From positions 1-64,000 of the forward strand of contig JAFAWY010000080.1 of NCBI GenBank assembly GCA_019241525.1: a DNA stretch of 64,000 nt. Reading direction: 5' to 3'. The DNA is from Pseudonocardiales bacterium (GTDB lineage: Bacteria > Actinomycetota > Actinomycetes > Mycobacteriales > Pseudonocardiaceae). Position numbers and translations under genes: made by a program. Below, piece after piece: positions 37,852 through 47,032 of the stretch (the first letter of the stretch is position 1; every line of letters begins with the position of its first letter). The notes below the pieces were generated by a model that worked only from the letters and a program-made list of their open reading frames with translations, ran no database searches and was not told where the DNA came from.

Positions 37852-39576
37852 ATGGCGTACTCCGTGGCGATGCCTGCGCTGGGCGAGAGTGTCACCGAGG
37901 GAACAGTGACACGCTGGCTCAAACAAGAAGGCGAGACCGTCGAGGTTGATGAACCTTTGGTGGAAGTGTCGACGGACAAGGTCGACACCGAGATCCCCTC
38001 GCCAGCAGCCGGCGTGCTCGAGCGGATCGTGGTGCCGGAGGATGAAACCGTTGCAGTCGGCGCAGAATTGGCCGTGATCAACGAGGCCTCGGGTCCTGCT
38101 GCCTCACCTCGCAGCGCGCCTCGTCACGCCGCACCCGGGCCCATCGAGGTGGGTGACGGTCGGTCAGCGCAGCCACCCCAGCAAGCAACCCAGCAGCCGG
38201 CAGTTCGGCCGGCCCCGTCTGCCACAGGTTCCAGGAAGCTGGTGACGATGCCGGCCCTGGGAGAAAGCGTCACCGAGGGGACCGTAACCCGGTGGCTCAA
38301 GCAGGTCGGCGACACCGTCGAAGCGGATGAGCCACTCGTTGAGGTATCCACCGACAAGGTCGATACCGAGATCCCTTCTCCGTTCGCAGGCACGGTGTTA
38401 GAGATCGTGGTACCGCAAGACGAGACTGTCGCTGTCGGCGCTGCACTTGCCGCAATCGGCGACCGCGAGGTGCAACCGGTACCACCCTCCGAGAGTCAGC
38501 CGGCCCCCGCTAGCCAACCTCAACAAGCTGCTCAGCCAGAGCGAGAGCCAGCATCACCACCCCAGATCGGTGCGAGCGACAGCGAGGCACCGTACGTCAC
38601 TCCGCTGGTCCGCAAGCTTGCCAGCGAGCACGGGGTCGACCTGTCAACCGTGCAGGGCACGGGGGTAGGCGGCCGGATTCGCAAGCAGGACGTGCTCGCT
38701 GCCGTCAGAGCACCCGAGCCCGAGCCGGCGGCGCCCGAGCCGGCGGCGCCCGAATCAGTGCCGATGTCGGCATCGCAGCCACCGACCGGGTTGCAACCGC
38801 AGTGGCCATCCGCTGCCGCAACGCCTAGGGCCCAGCCGCCAGCGGCGGTTTCCGGATTGCGGGGCAGGACCGAGAAGATGTCCCGGATGCGCAGCGTGAT
38901 CGCCAAGCGGATGGTGGAGTCGCTTCAAGTCTCCGCGCAACTCACCACCGTGGTCGAAGTAGACATCACGCGGTTGGCGCGGCTCCGGGATCGCGCCAAG
39001 CGCGAGTTCGAGGCCAGAGAAGGCGTCAAGCTGTCATTCCTGCCGTTCTTCGCCCAAGCCACGGTTGAGGCGCTCAAGCAGCATCCCAAGCTGAACGCCT
39101 CAATCGACACCGACAACGGCGAAATCATCTACCACAATGCCGAACACCTGGGCATTGCCGTGGACACCGAACGTGGCCTGCTCGTCCCGGTGGTCCACGA
39201 TGCGGGTGATCTCAACATCGCCGGACTGGCCCGCCGGATTGCTGACCTTGCCGCCCGGACCAGGACCAACAAGATCACCCCGGATGAGATGAGCGGCGGT
39301 ACCTTCACCCTGAGCAACACCGGCTCGCGAGGCGCGCTGTTTGACACCCCTATCATCTTGCAGCCGCAGGTCGGGATTCTCGGCACCGGCAGCGTGGTCA
39401 AGCGACCAGTCGTGCTCTCCGGCGATGGCGGCGACACGATCGCGATCCGTTCGATCGTCTACCTGGCGCTGTCCTACGATCATCGTCTGGTCGACGGCGC
39501 CGACGCAGCGCGCTTCCTGAATACCGTTAAGCAACGTCTGACCGACGGCGCGTTCGAGGCTGGCCTCGGAATGTAG
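37852..39576 (+). CDS. sucB: Dihydrolipoamide acyltransferase (E2) with two lipoyl domains
   Basis: The 574-residue E2 has two nearly identical lipoyl domains (about residues 1-80 and 128-205, each with [15 protein letters not shown] carrying the lipoylated lysine), proline- and alanine-rich linkers, a peripheral-subunit binding domain ([19 protein letters not shown] at about 245-280), and a catalytic domain ending with [15 protein letters not shown]. It corresponds to Rv2215 (DlaT), which serves pyruvate dehydrogenase and an antioxidant system in mycobacteria. The ATG at 37852 follows GAGG. Near-identity of the two lipoyl domains at DNA level suggests recent homogenisation by recombination. 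Confidence 0.93.
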   Translation: MAYSVAMPALGESVTEGTVTRWLKQEGETVEVDEPLVEVSTDKVDTEIPSPAAGVLERIVVPEDETVAVGAELAVINEASGPAASPRSAPRHAAPGPIEVGDGRSAQPPQQATQQPAVRPAPSATGSRKLVTMPALGESVTEGTVTRWLKQVGDTVEADEPLVEVSTDKVDTEIPSPFAGTVLEIVVPQDETVAVGAALAAIGDREVQPVPPSESQPAPASQPQQAAQPEREPASPPQIGASDSEAPYVTPLVRKLASEHGVDLSTVQGTGVGGRIRKQDVLAAVRAPEPEPAAPEPAAPESVPMSASQPPTGLQPQWPSAAATPRAQPPAAVSGLRGRTEKMSRMRSVIAKRMVESLQVSAQLTTVVEVDITRLARLRDRAKREFEAREGVKLSFLPFFAQATVEALKQHPKLNASIDTDNGEIIYHNAEHLGIAVDTERGLLVPVVHDAGDLNIAGLARRIADLAARTRTNKITPDEMSGGTFTLSNTGSRGALFDTPIILQPQVGILGTGSVVKRPVVLSGDGGDTIAIRSIVYLALSYDHRLVDGADAARFLNTVKQRLTDGAFEAGLGM

Positions 39577-39639
39577 AGGGATGAGGACACGTCTTAGCCT
39601 CGTCATCGGCGTCGGCACCGAAGGCGAGAAGATCTCCCC

Positions 39640-40533
39640 ATGCGCGTGGTGATCGCTGGCTCTTCGGGTCTCATCGGCACCGCACTGGTAGCGCTGCTGC
39701 GCCAGGCAGGCCATGACATCCTGCGGCTGGTGCGCAGGCCTGCGCGGGCGCCGGACGAGCGGGCCTGGGATCCGCCGTCAGCGACCATGGAGGCTGGCAC
39801 GCTCGAGGGCGTTGATGCCGTCGTGAATCTGTGCGGCTCCGCGATGGGCAACCGGCGCTGGTCTGGAGAGGTCAAGCAGGCCATCCGGGACACGCGGATC
39901 GTCCCTACAGAGGTACTCGCGGCGGCAATCGCCGAGCACGGGGTTCCGGTGCTTGTCAATGCATCCGGGGTGGGTTACTACGGTGACACCGGGGATCGCC
40001 AGGTTGACGAAAGCGCTTCCCTGGGTTCGGGATTTCTGGCACAGGTGTGCCGTGACTGGGAAAACGCGACGGCCGCGGCCGAGCAGGCCGGGACACGAGT
40101 CGTGCGGGCCCGCACCGGCCTGGTGATCTCTCCATCCGGCGGGCTGATGGGCCGGCTCAAGCCGCTGTTCGCGCTCGGCTTGGGCGGTCGGCTGGGCAGC
40201 GGGCGGCAGTACATGCCGTGGATCTCACTGGACGACGAGGTTGGTGCGATCCGTTTTGCCCTGGAGAACGACGAGATTGCCGGGCCGATGAATCTCAGCG
40301 GCCCGGAGCCGGTCACTAATGCTGAGTTCACCAACACTGTGGGCGAGATGATGCACCGTCCGGCGCCGTTTGTGGTTCCAGGTTTCGCACTGCGCCTGAT
40401 TCTCGGCGCTGAACTCGTCGATGAGATGATCTTGGCCGGGCAGCGGGCAGTCCCCGCGGCACTCCGCAAACACGGCTACCGCTTCCAACATCCGACGTTG
40501 CGCGCTGCGCTGACCGCGGCGCTAGAAAAATGA
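39640..40533 (+). CDS. TIGR01777-family NAD(P)-dependent epimerase-like protein
   Basis: The 297-residue protein has an N-terminal Rossmann motif ([17 protein letters not shown]), the family stretch [39 protein letters not shown], and a C-terminal DUF1731-type tail ([16 protein letters not shown]-like, [17 protein letters not shown]). Members are related to SulA/YfcH and have no established substrate. It lies between the E2 gene and lipB (Rv2216 position). Confidence 0.88.
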   Translation: MRVVIAGSSGLIGTALVALLRQAGHDILRLVRRPARAPDERAWDPPSATMEAGTLEGVDAVVNLCGSAMGNRRWSGEVKQAIRDTRIVPTEVLAAAIAEHGVPVLVNASGVGYYGDTGDRQVDESASLGSGFLAQVCRDWENATAAAEQAGTRVVRARTGLVISPSGGLMGRLKPLFALGLGGRLGSGRQYMPWISLDDEVGAIRFALENDEIAGPMNLSGPEPVTNAEFTNTVGEMMHRPAPFVVPGFALRLILGAELVDEMILAGQRAVPAALRKHGYRFQHPTLRAALTAALEK

Positions 40534-40564
40534 CGCCCCCGGAGGCGGGCGTAAGGTCGCCGCT

Positions 40565-41251
40565 GTGACCGTCGCTACCCAGTCATGCCGACTCATTACC
40601 GCGCCGGTCGAGGTGCACTACCTCGGAACCGTTGAGTACCACCGGGCCTGGGCGCTGCAACGGGAACTAGCCAACGCCCGCGCAGACGGCACCGGGCCGG
40701 ACGTTCTGCTGTTACTAGAGCATCCCTCGGTATACACCGCGGGCCGGCGAACTATGCCCGAGGAGCGGCCGCGGGACGGCACGCCGGTCATCGACGTCGA
40801 TCGCGGCGGCAAGATCACCTGGCACGGGCCAGGCCAGCTCGTCGGTTATCCCTTGATCAGGTTGGCCGAGCCGATCGACGTCATCGACTACGTGCGGCGC
40901 CTGGAGCAAGCACTGATTGCCGTGTGCGCCGAGCTAGGGGTGGACGCCGGGCGCATCGCGGGCCGGTCGGGCGTGTGGTTGGCCGCAGATCCGGTTACCG
41001 GAGTTCCTGCGCGCAAGATCGCCGCAATCGGTGTGCGGATCAGCCGGGGCGTGACCACGCACGGGTTCGCGCTGAACTGCCAGCCTGATCTCGGCGCCTT
41101 CGACCGGATCGTGCCCTGTGGCATCACCGATGCCGGGGTGACGTCGCTGACCGCCGAGTTGGGCCGGCCGGTAACTGTCTCTGAGGTGCTGCCTGCCGTG
41201 CGGCGCGCCGTTCTCGACGCCATCGACGGCAGCCTGCCGGTGCACGCATGA
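40565..41251 (+). CDS. lipB: Octanoyl-[acyl carrier protein]:protein N-octanoyltransferase
   Basis: The 228-residue enzyme moves octanoate from ACP to lipoyl domains, the first step of lipoate assembly. It shows [51 protein letters not shown] and [17 protein letters not shown] with the catalytic cysteine and lysine. GTG 40565. Its stop overlaps the next gene's start (ATGA). Likely clients are the two-lipoyl E2 encoded at 37852 and the glycine cleavage H protein. Confidence 0.95.
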   Translation: MTVATQSCRLITAPVEVHYLGTVEYHRAWALQRELANARADGTGPDVLLLLEHPSVYTAGRRTMPEERPRDGTPVIDVDRGGKITWHGPGQLVGYPLIRLAEPIDVIDYVRRLEQALIAVCAELGVDAGRIAGRSGVWLAADPVTGVPARKIAAIGVRISRGVTTHGFALNCQPDLGAFDRIVPCGITDAGVTSLTAELGRPVTVSEVLPAVRRAVLDAIDGSLPVHA

Positions 41252-42174
41252 GCCGCTGGTGCGAGGCCGACATTCCCGACCAGTCCGGCCGCACAGTGGT
41301 GGTCACCGGAGCCAGCTCGGGGCTGGGCCTGCAGACCGCCGCGGTGCTCGCCGGGCACGGCGCGACGGTGCTGCTGGCGTGCCGCGACCCGTACCGCGGG
41401 CAGGCAGCGCTGGACCGGGTGCGATCCGCGGCCGGGGCGGACGCCACGCTGGTGCAGCTTGACCTCGCTGACCTCAGTTCCGTCCACAAGGCTGCTGATG
41501 AAGTGCGGGCGATCACCGGGGACCGGCTGGACGTGCTGGTGAACAACGCCGGTGTGATGGCGTCTCCGTCGCGGCGCACCACTGATGGGTTCGAGTTGCA
41601 GATCGGCACCAACCACCTCGGGCATGCGGCGCTGACCTGGCTGCTCGCCCCGGCGCTGGTACCCCGCGCCCGGGTGGTCACGGTGTCGAGCCTCGCCCAT
41701 CGTGGCGACGAGCTCGACGTCGATGACCTCAACTTCACACAACGGCGGTATCACCCGGGCGCTGCCTACAGTGCATCCAAACTGGCGAACCTGCTGTTCA
41801 CCTTCGAGCTCGGCCGGCGGGCCCGAGCAACCGGGCGCAACCTGATCTCCGTTGCAGCCCATCCAGGTATCACCGGCACTGAATTGGTGCGCAACACCGT
41901 GCGGATGTACCTGCCGGATCCGTTCGCCAAGCTGGCGAGCTGGGGCAGCAAGCTGATCAGCCAGGGAGTCGCCGCGGGAGCACTACCGCAGCTTTACGCA
42001 GCCACCGCTGCTGATGTCCGCAGCGGCGAGTACTTCGGGCCGACGGGACCCGGCCAGACCCGCGGCGCCCCAGGCCGGGTGACGGCGAGTCCGGCTGCCT
42101 ATGACCAGCACACCGCCCGGCGGCTGTGGGAACGCACCGTGGAGCTCACCGGTGTGACGCCGGACCCCGCGTAG
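41248..42174 (+). CDS. Short-chain dehydrogenase/reductase inserted between lipB and lipA
   Basis: The 308-residue protein is an SDR with the nucleotide-binding [22 protein letters not shown], the NNAGVM motif, and catalytic serine and YxxxK ([12 protein letters not shown]). The family resembles retinol-dehydrogenase-type SDRs with unknown substrate. The ATG overlaps the lipB stop, and lipA follows 10 bp later, so it is co-translated with lipB and lipA. SDRs in this position are not part of lipoate synthesis as known; whether it acts on a fatty-acyl intermediate or is a passenger cannot be told. Confidence 0.88.
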   Translation: MSRWCEADIPDQSGRTVVVTGASSGLGLQTAAVLAGHGATVLLACRDPYRGQAALDRVRSAAGADATLVQLDLADLSSVHKAADEVRAITGDRLDVLVNNAGVMASPSRRTTDGFELQIGTNHLGHAALTWLLAPALVPRARVVTVSSLAHRGDELDVDDLNFTQRRYHPGAAYSASKLANLLFTFELGRRARATGRNLISVAAHPGITGTELVRNTVRMYLPDPFAKLASWGSKLISQGVAAGALPQLYAATAADVRSGEYFGPTGPGQTRGAPGRVTASPAAYDQHTARRLWERTVELTGVTPDPA

Positions 42175-42184
42175 GGTGGCGGTC

Positions 42185-43192
42185 GTGAGCGTGCCAGCAG
42201 AGCCCGGCCACCGTAAGCTGCTGCGTCTGGAGGCCCGCAACAGCCAGACCCCGATCGAGCGCAAGCCTGCATGGATCCGGACCCGGGCCACCATGGGGCC
42301 GTCATTTCGAGATCTCAAGGGCCTGGTACGCCGGGAGGATCTGCACACCGTTTGTGAGGCGGCCGGCTGCCCCAATATCTACGAGTGCTGGGAGGACAGG
42401 GAAGCGACTTTCCTGATCGGTGGCGATCAATGCACCCGGCGATGCGATTTCTGCCAGATCGACACCGGTCGCCCGGCCGCGCTGGATCGTGACGAGCCGC
42501 GGCGGGTCGCCGAATCAGTGCAGGCGATGGGGCTGCGCTACGCCACCGTCACCGGGGTGGCCCGGGATGATCTATCTGACGGTGGTGCTTGGCTGTACGC
42601 CGAGACAGTCCGGCAGATCCACCTGCTCAACCCCGGCGCAGGAGTGGAGCTGCTGATCCCGGACTTCAACGGTGATCCAGAGCGGCTACGTAAGGTGTTC
42701 GACGCTGTACCCGAAGTGCTGGCGCACAACCTGGAAACGGTGCCACGAATCTTCAAGCGGATCCGACCGGCATTCGGCTACGAGCGGACGCTGAACGTGC
42801 TCCGGACGGCCCGGGAGGCGAGGCTGATCACCAAGTCCAACCTGATCTTGGGCCTGGGTGAGCAACCCGATGAGGTCACCGCCGCGATGGCTGATCTGCA
42901 CGGCGCCGGATGCGAATTGCTTACTCTCACCCAGTACCTGCGCCCGTCGCCACGGCATCATCCGGTGGCTCGGTGGGTCACCCCGCAGGAGTTCGTCGAG
43001 CACGCTCATGCGGCGGAACTGATGGGATTTTCCGCTGTGATGGCCGGGCCACTTGTCCGATCCTCGTACCGGGCTGGCCAGCTGTATGCCAAGGCGCTCG
43101 CACAGCGCGGTGAGCGGCTGCCCGAACACCTGGCAAAGCTTGCCGCCGGTGGCCCAGCAGCCCAGGAGGCCACCCGCTTGCTGGCCCGCTGA
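42185..43192 (+). CDS. lipA: Lipoyl synthase (radical SAM)
   Basis: The 335-residue enzyme inserts two sulfurs into octanoyl groups. It has the auxiliary cluster motif [12 protein letters not shown], the radical-SAM motif CTRRCDFC, and [15 protein letters not shown] near the C-terminus. GTG 42185 was chosen on AGGG at 42173-42176 with eight bases of spacing; GTG 42176 is an alternative. It requires Fe-S assembly, which ErpA (26051) may support. Confidence 0.95.
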   Translation: MSVPAEPGHRKLLRLEARNSQTPIERKPAWIRTRATMGPSFRDLKGLVRREDLHTVCEAAGCPNIYECWEDREATFLIGGDQCTRRCDFCQIDTGRPAALDRDEPRRVAESVQAMGLRYATVTGVARDDLSDGGAWLYAETVRQIHLLNPGAGVELLIPDFNGDPERLRKVFDAVPEVLAHNLETVPRIFKRIRPAFGYERTLNVLRTAREARLITKSNLILGLGEQPDEVTAAMADLHGAGCELLTLTQYLRPSPRHHPVARWVTPQEFVEHAHAAELMGFSAVMAGPLVRSSYRAGQLYAKALAQRGERLPEHLAKLAAGGPAAQEATRLLAR

Positions 43193-43247
43193 TTACCGGC
43201 TCGCCAGGACAGTTACTAACAGATGATCCGCAAGTATCCTGTGAGCC

Positions 43248-44003
43248 ATGCCCGCCAAACCTCCCTCGAAGCCTGCTTCCCGCTCCCAAGACAAAGCGGC
43301 TGCGAAGGCGGCCCAGCAGGAGCGCCGCGCCGCGGCCAAACAGCGCCGGGCGCAAGTTCTCCAGGCGTTTGCCATCCAGCGCCGCGAAGACAAGGCGCTG
43401 CTGCCGTTGATGATCGGTGTGTTTGTGGTGATCACCGCGGTGGTGTTCGGGGTGGGTTTCTTGCTCGATCATCAATGGATGGCCCTGCCGCTGGGTGTCG
43501 CGCTCGGCGTGCTCGGCGCCCTCCTCGTCTTCGGCCGGCGGGTTCAGCGCAATGTCTTCGCCAAGGCCGAAGGCCAGCCCGGCGCCGCGGCCTGGGCACT
43601 GGAAAACCTGCGCGGTGGGTGGCGGGTGACCCCAGCCGTGGCGGGCACCGCGCAACTGGACGCCGTGCATCGGGTCATCGGGCGGCCCGGGATTGTGCTG
43701 GTGGCAGAGGGCGCCCCGCAGCGCCTCAAGCCACTGCTGGCTCAAGAAAAAAAGCGGGTGTCGCGACTGGTTGGCGACACCCCGATTTACGACATCACGG
43801 TCGGCAATGGGGAAGGCCAGGTGCCGCTGGCCAAACTGCCCCGGCATCTGGCCAAACTGCCTCGTAACCTCACTGCAGAGCAGATTGACGGCCTGGAAAG
43901 CAAACTCGCCATCCTGTCCACCCGCGCGACCGGTATCCCCAAGGGCCCTCTCCCCCAGGGTGCCAAAATGCGCAACGTCCAACGCACCGTACGCCGCCGC
44001 TGA
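43248..44003 (+). CDS. DUF4191 membrane protein
   Basis: The 251-residue protein has a strongly basic N-terminus (KPPSKPASRSQDKAAAKAAQ and ERRAAAKQRRAQVLQ), two TM helices (about 51-70 and 75-92, LPLMIGVFVVITAVVFGVGFL and MALPLGVALGVLGALLVF), and a C-terminal soluble region containing GRPGIVLVAEG and KKRVSRLVGDTPIYDI. This is DUF4191 (Rv2219), a conserved actinobacterial family of unknown function located after lipA in many genomes. Confidence 0.88.
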   Translation: MPAKPPSKPASRSQDKAAAKAAQQERRAAAKQRRAQVLQAFAIQRREDKALLPLMIGVFVVITAVVFGVGFLLDHQWMALPLGVALGVLGALLVFGRRVQRNVFAKAEGQPGAAAWALENLRGGWRVTPAVAGTAQLDAVHRVIGRPGIVLVAEGAPQRLKPLLAQEKKRVSRLVGDTPIYDITVGNGEGQVPLAKLPRHLAKLPRNLTAEQIDGLESKLAILSTRATGIPKGPLPQGAKMRNVQRTVRRR

Positions 44004-44019
44004 CCCGCGCTGACTCCGC

Positions 44020-44036
44020 TGTCCCCAAAGGGGACA
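44020..44036. terminator. Bidirectional hairpin between DUF4191 and RDD genes
   Basis: TGTCCCC-AAA-GGGGACA forms a perfect 7-bp stem 16 bp after the DUF4191 stop and before the convergent RDD gene end at 44113. There is no T-run, as is usual in high-GC actinobacteria. Confidence 0.5.
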
Positions 44037-44112
44037 ACAGGACAAATCAGCCAGCATAGGTGATATGTCTTCCTATGTCGCCCTGTGTTCTCTATCCGGG
44101 ATGTGGTGACGT

Positions 44113-44574
44113 TTAGCGGGTGCGCAGCACAATGGTGCCCGCGGCACGGTCGTGCAGGCCGCGGCCGTCGATGTTGTAGACGACCGGGGGAATGACGAGG
44201 CAAAGCAGCATGGTGCGGATCACCGCGGCGGCGAAGCCGGCCCGCCGACCGTCCAGCAGCGCAACCCGCAGGCCCGCCGCGGCATGCCCTACGGTGCGGC
44301 CTGCGAGTGCCACCGACAGCACCGTGACCGCGGCGAACAGCATCAGCGCGGAGAACGCCGGATTTTTGGTGAGTAATTGGGCCGCCACCGAGCACGGTAG
44401 CCAGTCGATGACCAGTGCTAAGACGCGGGAACCGAAACCGCCCGCCGAACCTGGTCCGTGCTCCGGCAGGCCGAGTCGCTGACCCGGATAATCCTGTCCC
44501 TCGGCGCCTGCTTCGAGGTTGTCCCGCGGATGCTCGGGGCGGCCGGTTAGCCAGGTTTGGGTCCATCTGCTCAC
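44113..44574 (-). CDS. RDD-family membrane protein
   Basis: The 153-residue protein has the RDD pattern: a hydrophilic N-terminus, LALVIDWLPCSVAAQLL with the aspartate in the first helix, a second helix (FAAVTVLSVALAG), the conserved GRTVGHAAAGLRVALLDGRRAG, and a last helix. The family may act in ion transport or membrane stress; the function here is unknown. GTG at 44574. Corresponds to Rv2219A upstream of glnA1 and is divergent from it. Confidence 0.88.
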   Translation of the reverse strand: MSRWTQTWLTGRPEHPRDNLEAGAEGQDYPGQRLGLPEHGPGSAGGFGSRVLALVIDWLPCSVAAQLLTKNPAFSALMLFAAVTVLSVALAGRTVGHAAAGLRVALLDGRRAGFAAAVIRTMLLCLVIPPVVYNIDGRGLHDRAAGTIVLRTR

Positions 44575-44622
44575 TCGACTAGGTTAGGCCGCCCGCAGGC
44601 TAGCTCGTTCACGACCAGCCCT

Positions 44623-44660
44623 TTAACCTGGGTGAAACATCGGGGTGACGGTGGTGCAAC
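44623..44660 (+). promoter_or_regulatory. GlnR box upstream of glnA1
   Basis: Four pentamers spaced by exactly six bases: TTAAC-n6-GAAAC-n6-GTGAC-n6-GCAAC. This fits the actinomycete GlnR operator (alternating GTnAC and GaAAC with n6 spacers) described for Streptomyces and mycobacterial nitrogen genes. The last element ends 78 bp before the glnA1 start, with a possible -10 element TTAGGT just downstream. It implies activation of glnA1 by GlnR in nitrogen limitation. Confidence 0.82.
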
Positions 44661-44738
44661 AACGCCCTCTTAGGTTCGCCGCAGCGACGTGACCGATCAC
44701 GCCGGTCCACAGCACAGCGCACGAAGGAGTGAACGACA

Positions 44739-46163
44739 GTGTTCTCCAACCCCGATGAGGTCCTGCGCTTCATCGCCGACGAGGGCGTCGAGTTCGTCGA
44801 TGTCCGCTTCTGCGACCTGCCGGGCGTCATGCAGCATTTCACAGTCCCGGGGGAATTCTTCGACGCAGACGTCATCGAGGAGGGTCTCGCCTTCGACGGC
44901 TCGTCGGTGCGCGGTTTTCAATCAATCCACGAGTCGGACATGCAGTTGCTTCCCGACCTTGCCACGGCGCGGGTGGATCCGTTCCGGGCGCAGAAGACAC
45001 TGAACATCAACTTCTTCGTGCACGACCCCCTTACCAGGGAGCCATACAGCCGGGACCCGCGTAATGTCGCGCGCAAAGCCGAGGAGTTTCTCGCTTCGAC
45101 CGGCATCGCCGACACGGCATACTTCGGCCCGGAAGCCGAGTTCTACTGCTTCGACTCGGTACGTTTCGACACCACTCCCAACAGTGCGTTCCACGAGATC
45201 GACTCGGAAGCCGGCTGGTGGAACACGGGCGCCGAAGAGGACGGCCGCAACCAAGGCTACAAGGTCAACTACAAGAGCGGTTACTTCCCGGTGCCCCCCA
45301 CCGACCATTTCGCTGACCTGCGCAATGTCATGGTCACGAACCTGATCAGGTGCGGCTTCAAGATAGAGAAGGCGCACCACGAGGTGGGCACCGCAGGTCA
45401 GGCAGAGATCAACTACAGGTTCAACACCCTGCTGCACGCGGCGGATGATCATCAGCTCTACAAGTACATCGTGAAGAACACGGCGTGGGCGGCTGGGCGG
45501 ACCGTGACGTTCATGCCCAAGCCACTATTCGGTGACAACGGCTCGGGGATGCATACCCACCAGTCGCTCTGGCTAGACGGTAGACCGCTGTTCCATGACG
45601 AATCCGGCTACGGCGGACTGTCCGACATTGGCCGGCACTACATCGGCGGACTCCTCCACCACGCGCCGTCCCTCCTGGCCTTCACCAACCCGACAGTGAA
45701 CTCCTACCACCGTCTGGTACCCGGATTCGAGGCCCCCGTGAACCTGGTCTATTCCCAGCGCAACCGGTCGGCCTGTATCCGGATTCCCATCACCGGCAAC
45801 AACCCGAAAGCCAAGCGGATCGAGTTCCGGTGTCCTGACGCTTCGGGTAACCCCTATCTGGCGTTCTCCGCAATGATGATGGCGGGACTCGACGGCATCA
45901 AGAACGCCTACGAGCCACCCGCACCGATCGACAAGGACCTCTACGAGCTGCCACCCGAGGAAGCCAAGGATGTCGCGCAGGTGCCAGCGACTCTTGGTGC
46001 GGTGATCGACCGCCTGGAAGCCGACCACGACTACCTGCTGGAAGGTGGCGTCTTCACCCCAGACCTTATCGAAACCTGGATCGCCCTCAAGCGCGAAAAC
46101 GAGATCGACCCACTACGCCTGCGCCCGCACCCCTTCGAATTCTCCTTGTACTACGACGTCTGA
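44739..46163 (+). CDS. glnA: Glutamine synthetase type I (beta, adenylylated)
   Basis: The 474-residue enzyme makes glutamine from glutamate and ammonia. It has the GS signatures [46 protein letters not shown]-like ([13 protein letters not shown]), [17 protein letters not shown], and the adenylylation-site DLYELPPEE with the tyrosine that GlnE modifies. The C-terminus ends EFSLYYDV as usual. GTG 44739 follows AAGGAG. A GlnR box lies upstream and a strong terminator downstream; glnE is encoded 870 bp away, convergently. Confidence 0.97.
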   Translation: MFSNPDEVLRFIADEGVEFVDVRFCDLPGVMQHFTVPGEFFDADVIEEGLAFDGSSVRGFQSIHESDMQLLPDLATARVDPFRAQKTLNINFFVHDPLTREPYSRDPRNVARKAEEFLASTGIADTAYFGPEAEFYCFDSVRFDTTPNSAFHEIDSEAGWWNTGAEEDGRNQGYKVNYKSGYFPVPPTDHFADLRNVMVTNLIRCGFKIEKAHHEVGTAGQAEINYRFNTLLHAADDHQLYKYIVKNTAWAAGRTVTFMPKPLFGDNGSGMHTHQSLWLDGRPLFHDESGYGGLSDIGRHYIGGLLHHAPSLLAFTNPTVNSYHRLVPGFEAPVNLVYSQRNRSACIRIPITGNNPKAKRIEFRCPDASGNPYLAFSAMMMAGLDGIKNAYEPPAPIDKDLYELPPEEAKDVAQVPATLGAVIDRLEADHDYLLEGGVFTPDLIETWIALKRENEIDPLRLRPHPFEFSLYYDV

Positions 46164-46226
46164 TCACAGGCAAGCTCTATCTCCGTTCTACGGACCGAGA
46201 TCTTGATGTGATTTCTCTGGACCCAG

Positions 46227-46259
46227 AAACGGCGGTCGGTCGATAACCGACCGCCGTTT
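46227..46259 (+). terminator. Strong intrinsic terminator after glnA1
   Basis: AAACGGCGGTCGGT (46227-46240) and ACCGACCGCCGTTT (46246-46259) form a perfect 14-bp stem with a 5-base loop, 63 bp after the glnA1 stop. It is symmetric enough to work in both directions. Confidence 0.85.
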
Positions 46260-46521
46260 GGACATAACGTTCCTAATCGGCTGGAAGCCGCACGCGCCGT
46301 CATTGTGACGCCACTGTGAGTACAATTTCACGCCTGGTAACACGCGGATCTCCTAACCAGACATTGCCGGCCGCTTAATTTATCCCGCCTGCTTGTGAAC
46401 TGATGCATGAAGTTATACGCTATGTCCAACACTTGTACTTATCGCCTCACAGGAAACACACGCCCGCCGCACAAAAATGGGTATTGAGGGTGGGTCTATA
46501 AGCAGCTGTCGGGAGCGGCTT

Positions 46522-46968
46522 ATGAACGACCACCTCTTCTGGCGTACCGGGGACCTTAAGCGTGTGCGATTGCCGCAAGCGCCCAGTGCGGTGGCCCCGT
46601 GGGGTTCTTTCGCCGCTCGGGCCGCTGTGCACCGGACTTGCCAGGAGGTGGCACTGCGGTGCCAACGCGTCCTCGCCCGGTATAGCCCGCACGAGGACGA
46701 GCTCAAGCACATCGCTGTTGGTGATCCACAACCCAGTCCGGTCCACGGATATCGGGTCTGCCAGTTCGAATGGGCAGAGGAGATCTCCCCGGGCTTCGTT
46801 CTCCTCTGGCACTGCACACGGGTGCATGGACATCACGGCCAACACGTTGCGGGCACCGGAGAGCGGATCGCCGCTGTGTATCCCAACTCTGGTCAAATGC
46901 CTTATTCACGCCGACGGGAGCAGGAGCGCCACAACGACCGATTCCGGCGCAAGGGCAACAAACGATAG
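46522..46968 (+). CDS. Hypothetical protein with CTRxxGHxGxHVAxxGE motif
   Basis: The 148-residue frame starts MNDHLFWRTGDLKRVRLPQA and has a C-terminal motif WHCTRVHGHHGQHVAGTGERIAAVYP: a C/H-rich pattern (CTR-x-x-GH-x-G-x-H) seen in many short actinobacterial proteins of unknown function, perhaps metal-binding. A GGGAG stretch lies just upstream of the ATG. It occupies the gap between convergent glnA1 and glnE, where mycobacteria have no gene, and its flanks are AT-richer than the core genes, so it may be recently acquired. The opposite strand also has a long frame, but without any such motif. Confidence 0.5.
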   Translation: MNDHLFWRTGDLKRVRLPQAPSAVAPWGSFAARAAVHRTCQEVALRCQRVLARYSPHEDELKHIAVGDPQPSPVHGYRVCQFEWAEEISPGFVLLWHCTRVHGHHGQHVAGTGERIAAVYPNSGQMPYSRRREQERHNDRFRRKGNKR

Positions 46969-47032
46969 AACGCAGCCAGCGGGCCCGTCGTTGGCGGCCG
47001 CAGGGCCCGAAGGGCCAGAACTCAGGCGCTAG

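Noticed and set aside
46447-46896. 149-residue minus-strand frame opposite the 46522 gene
   Set aside because: Lacks motifs; the plus-strand frame contains a conserved C/H pattern.
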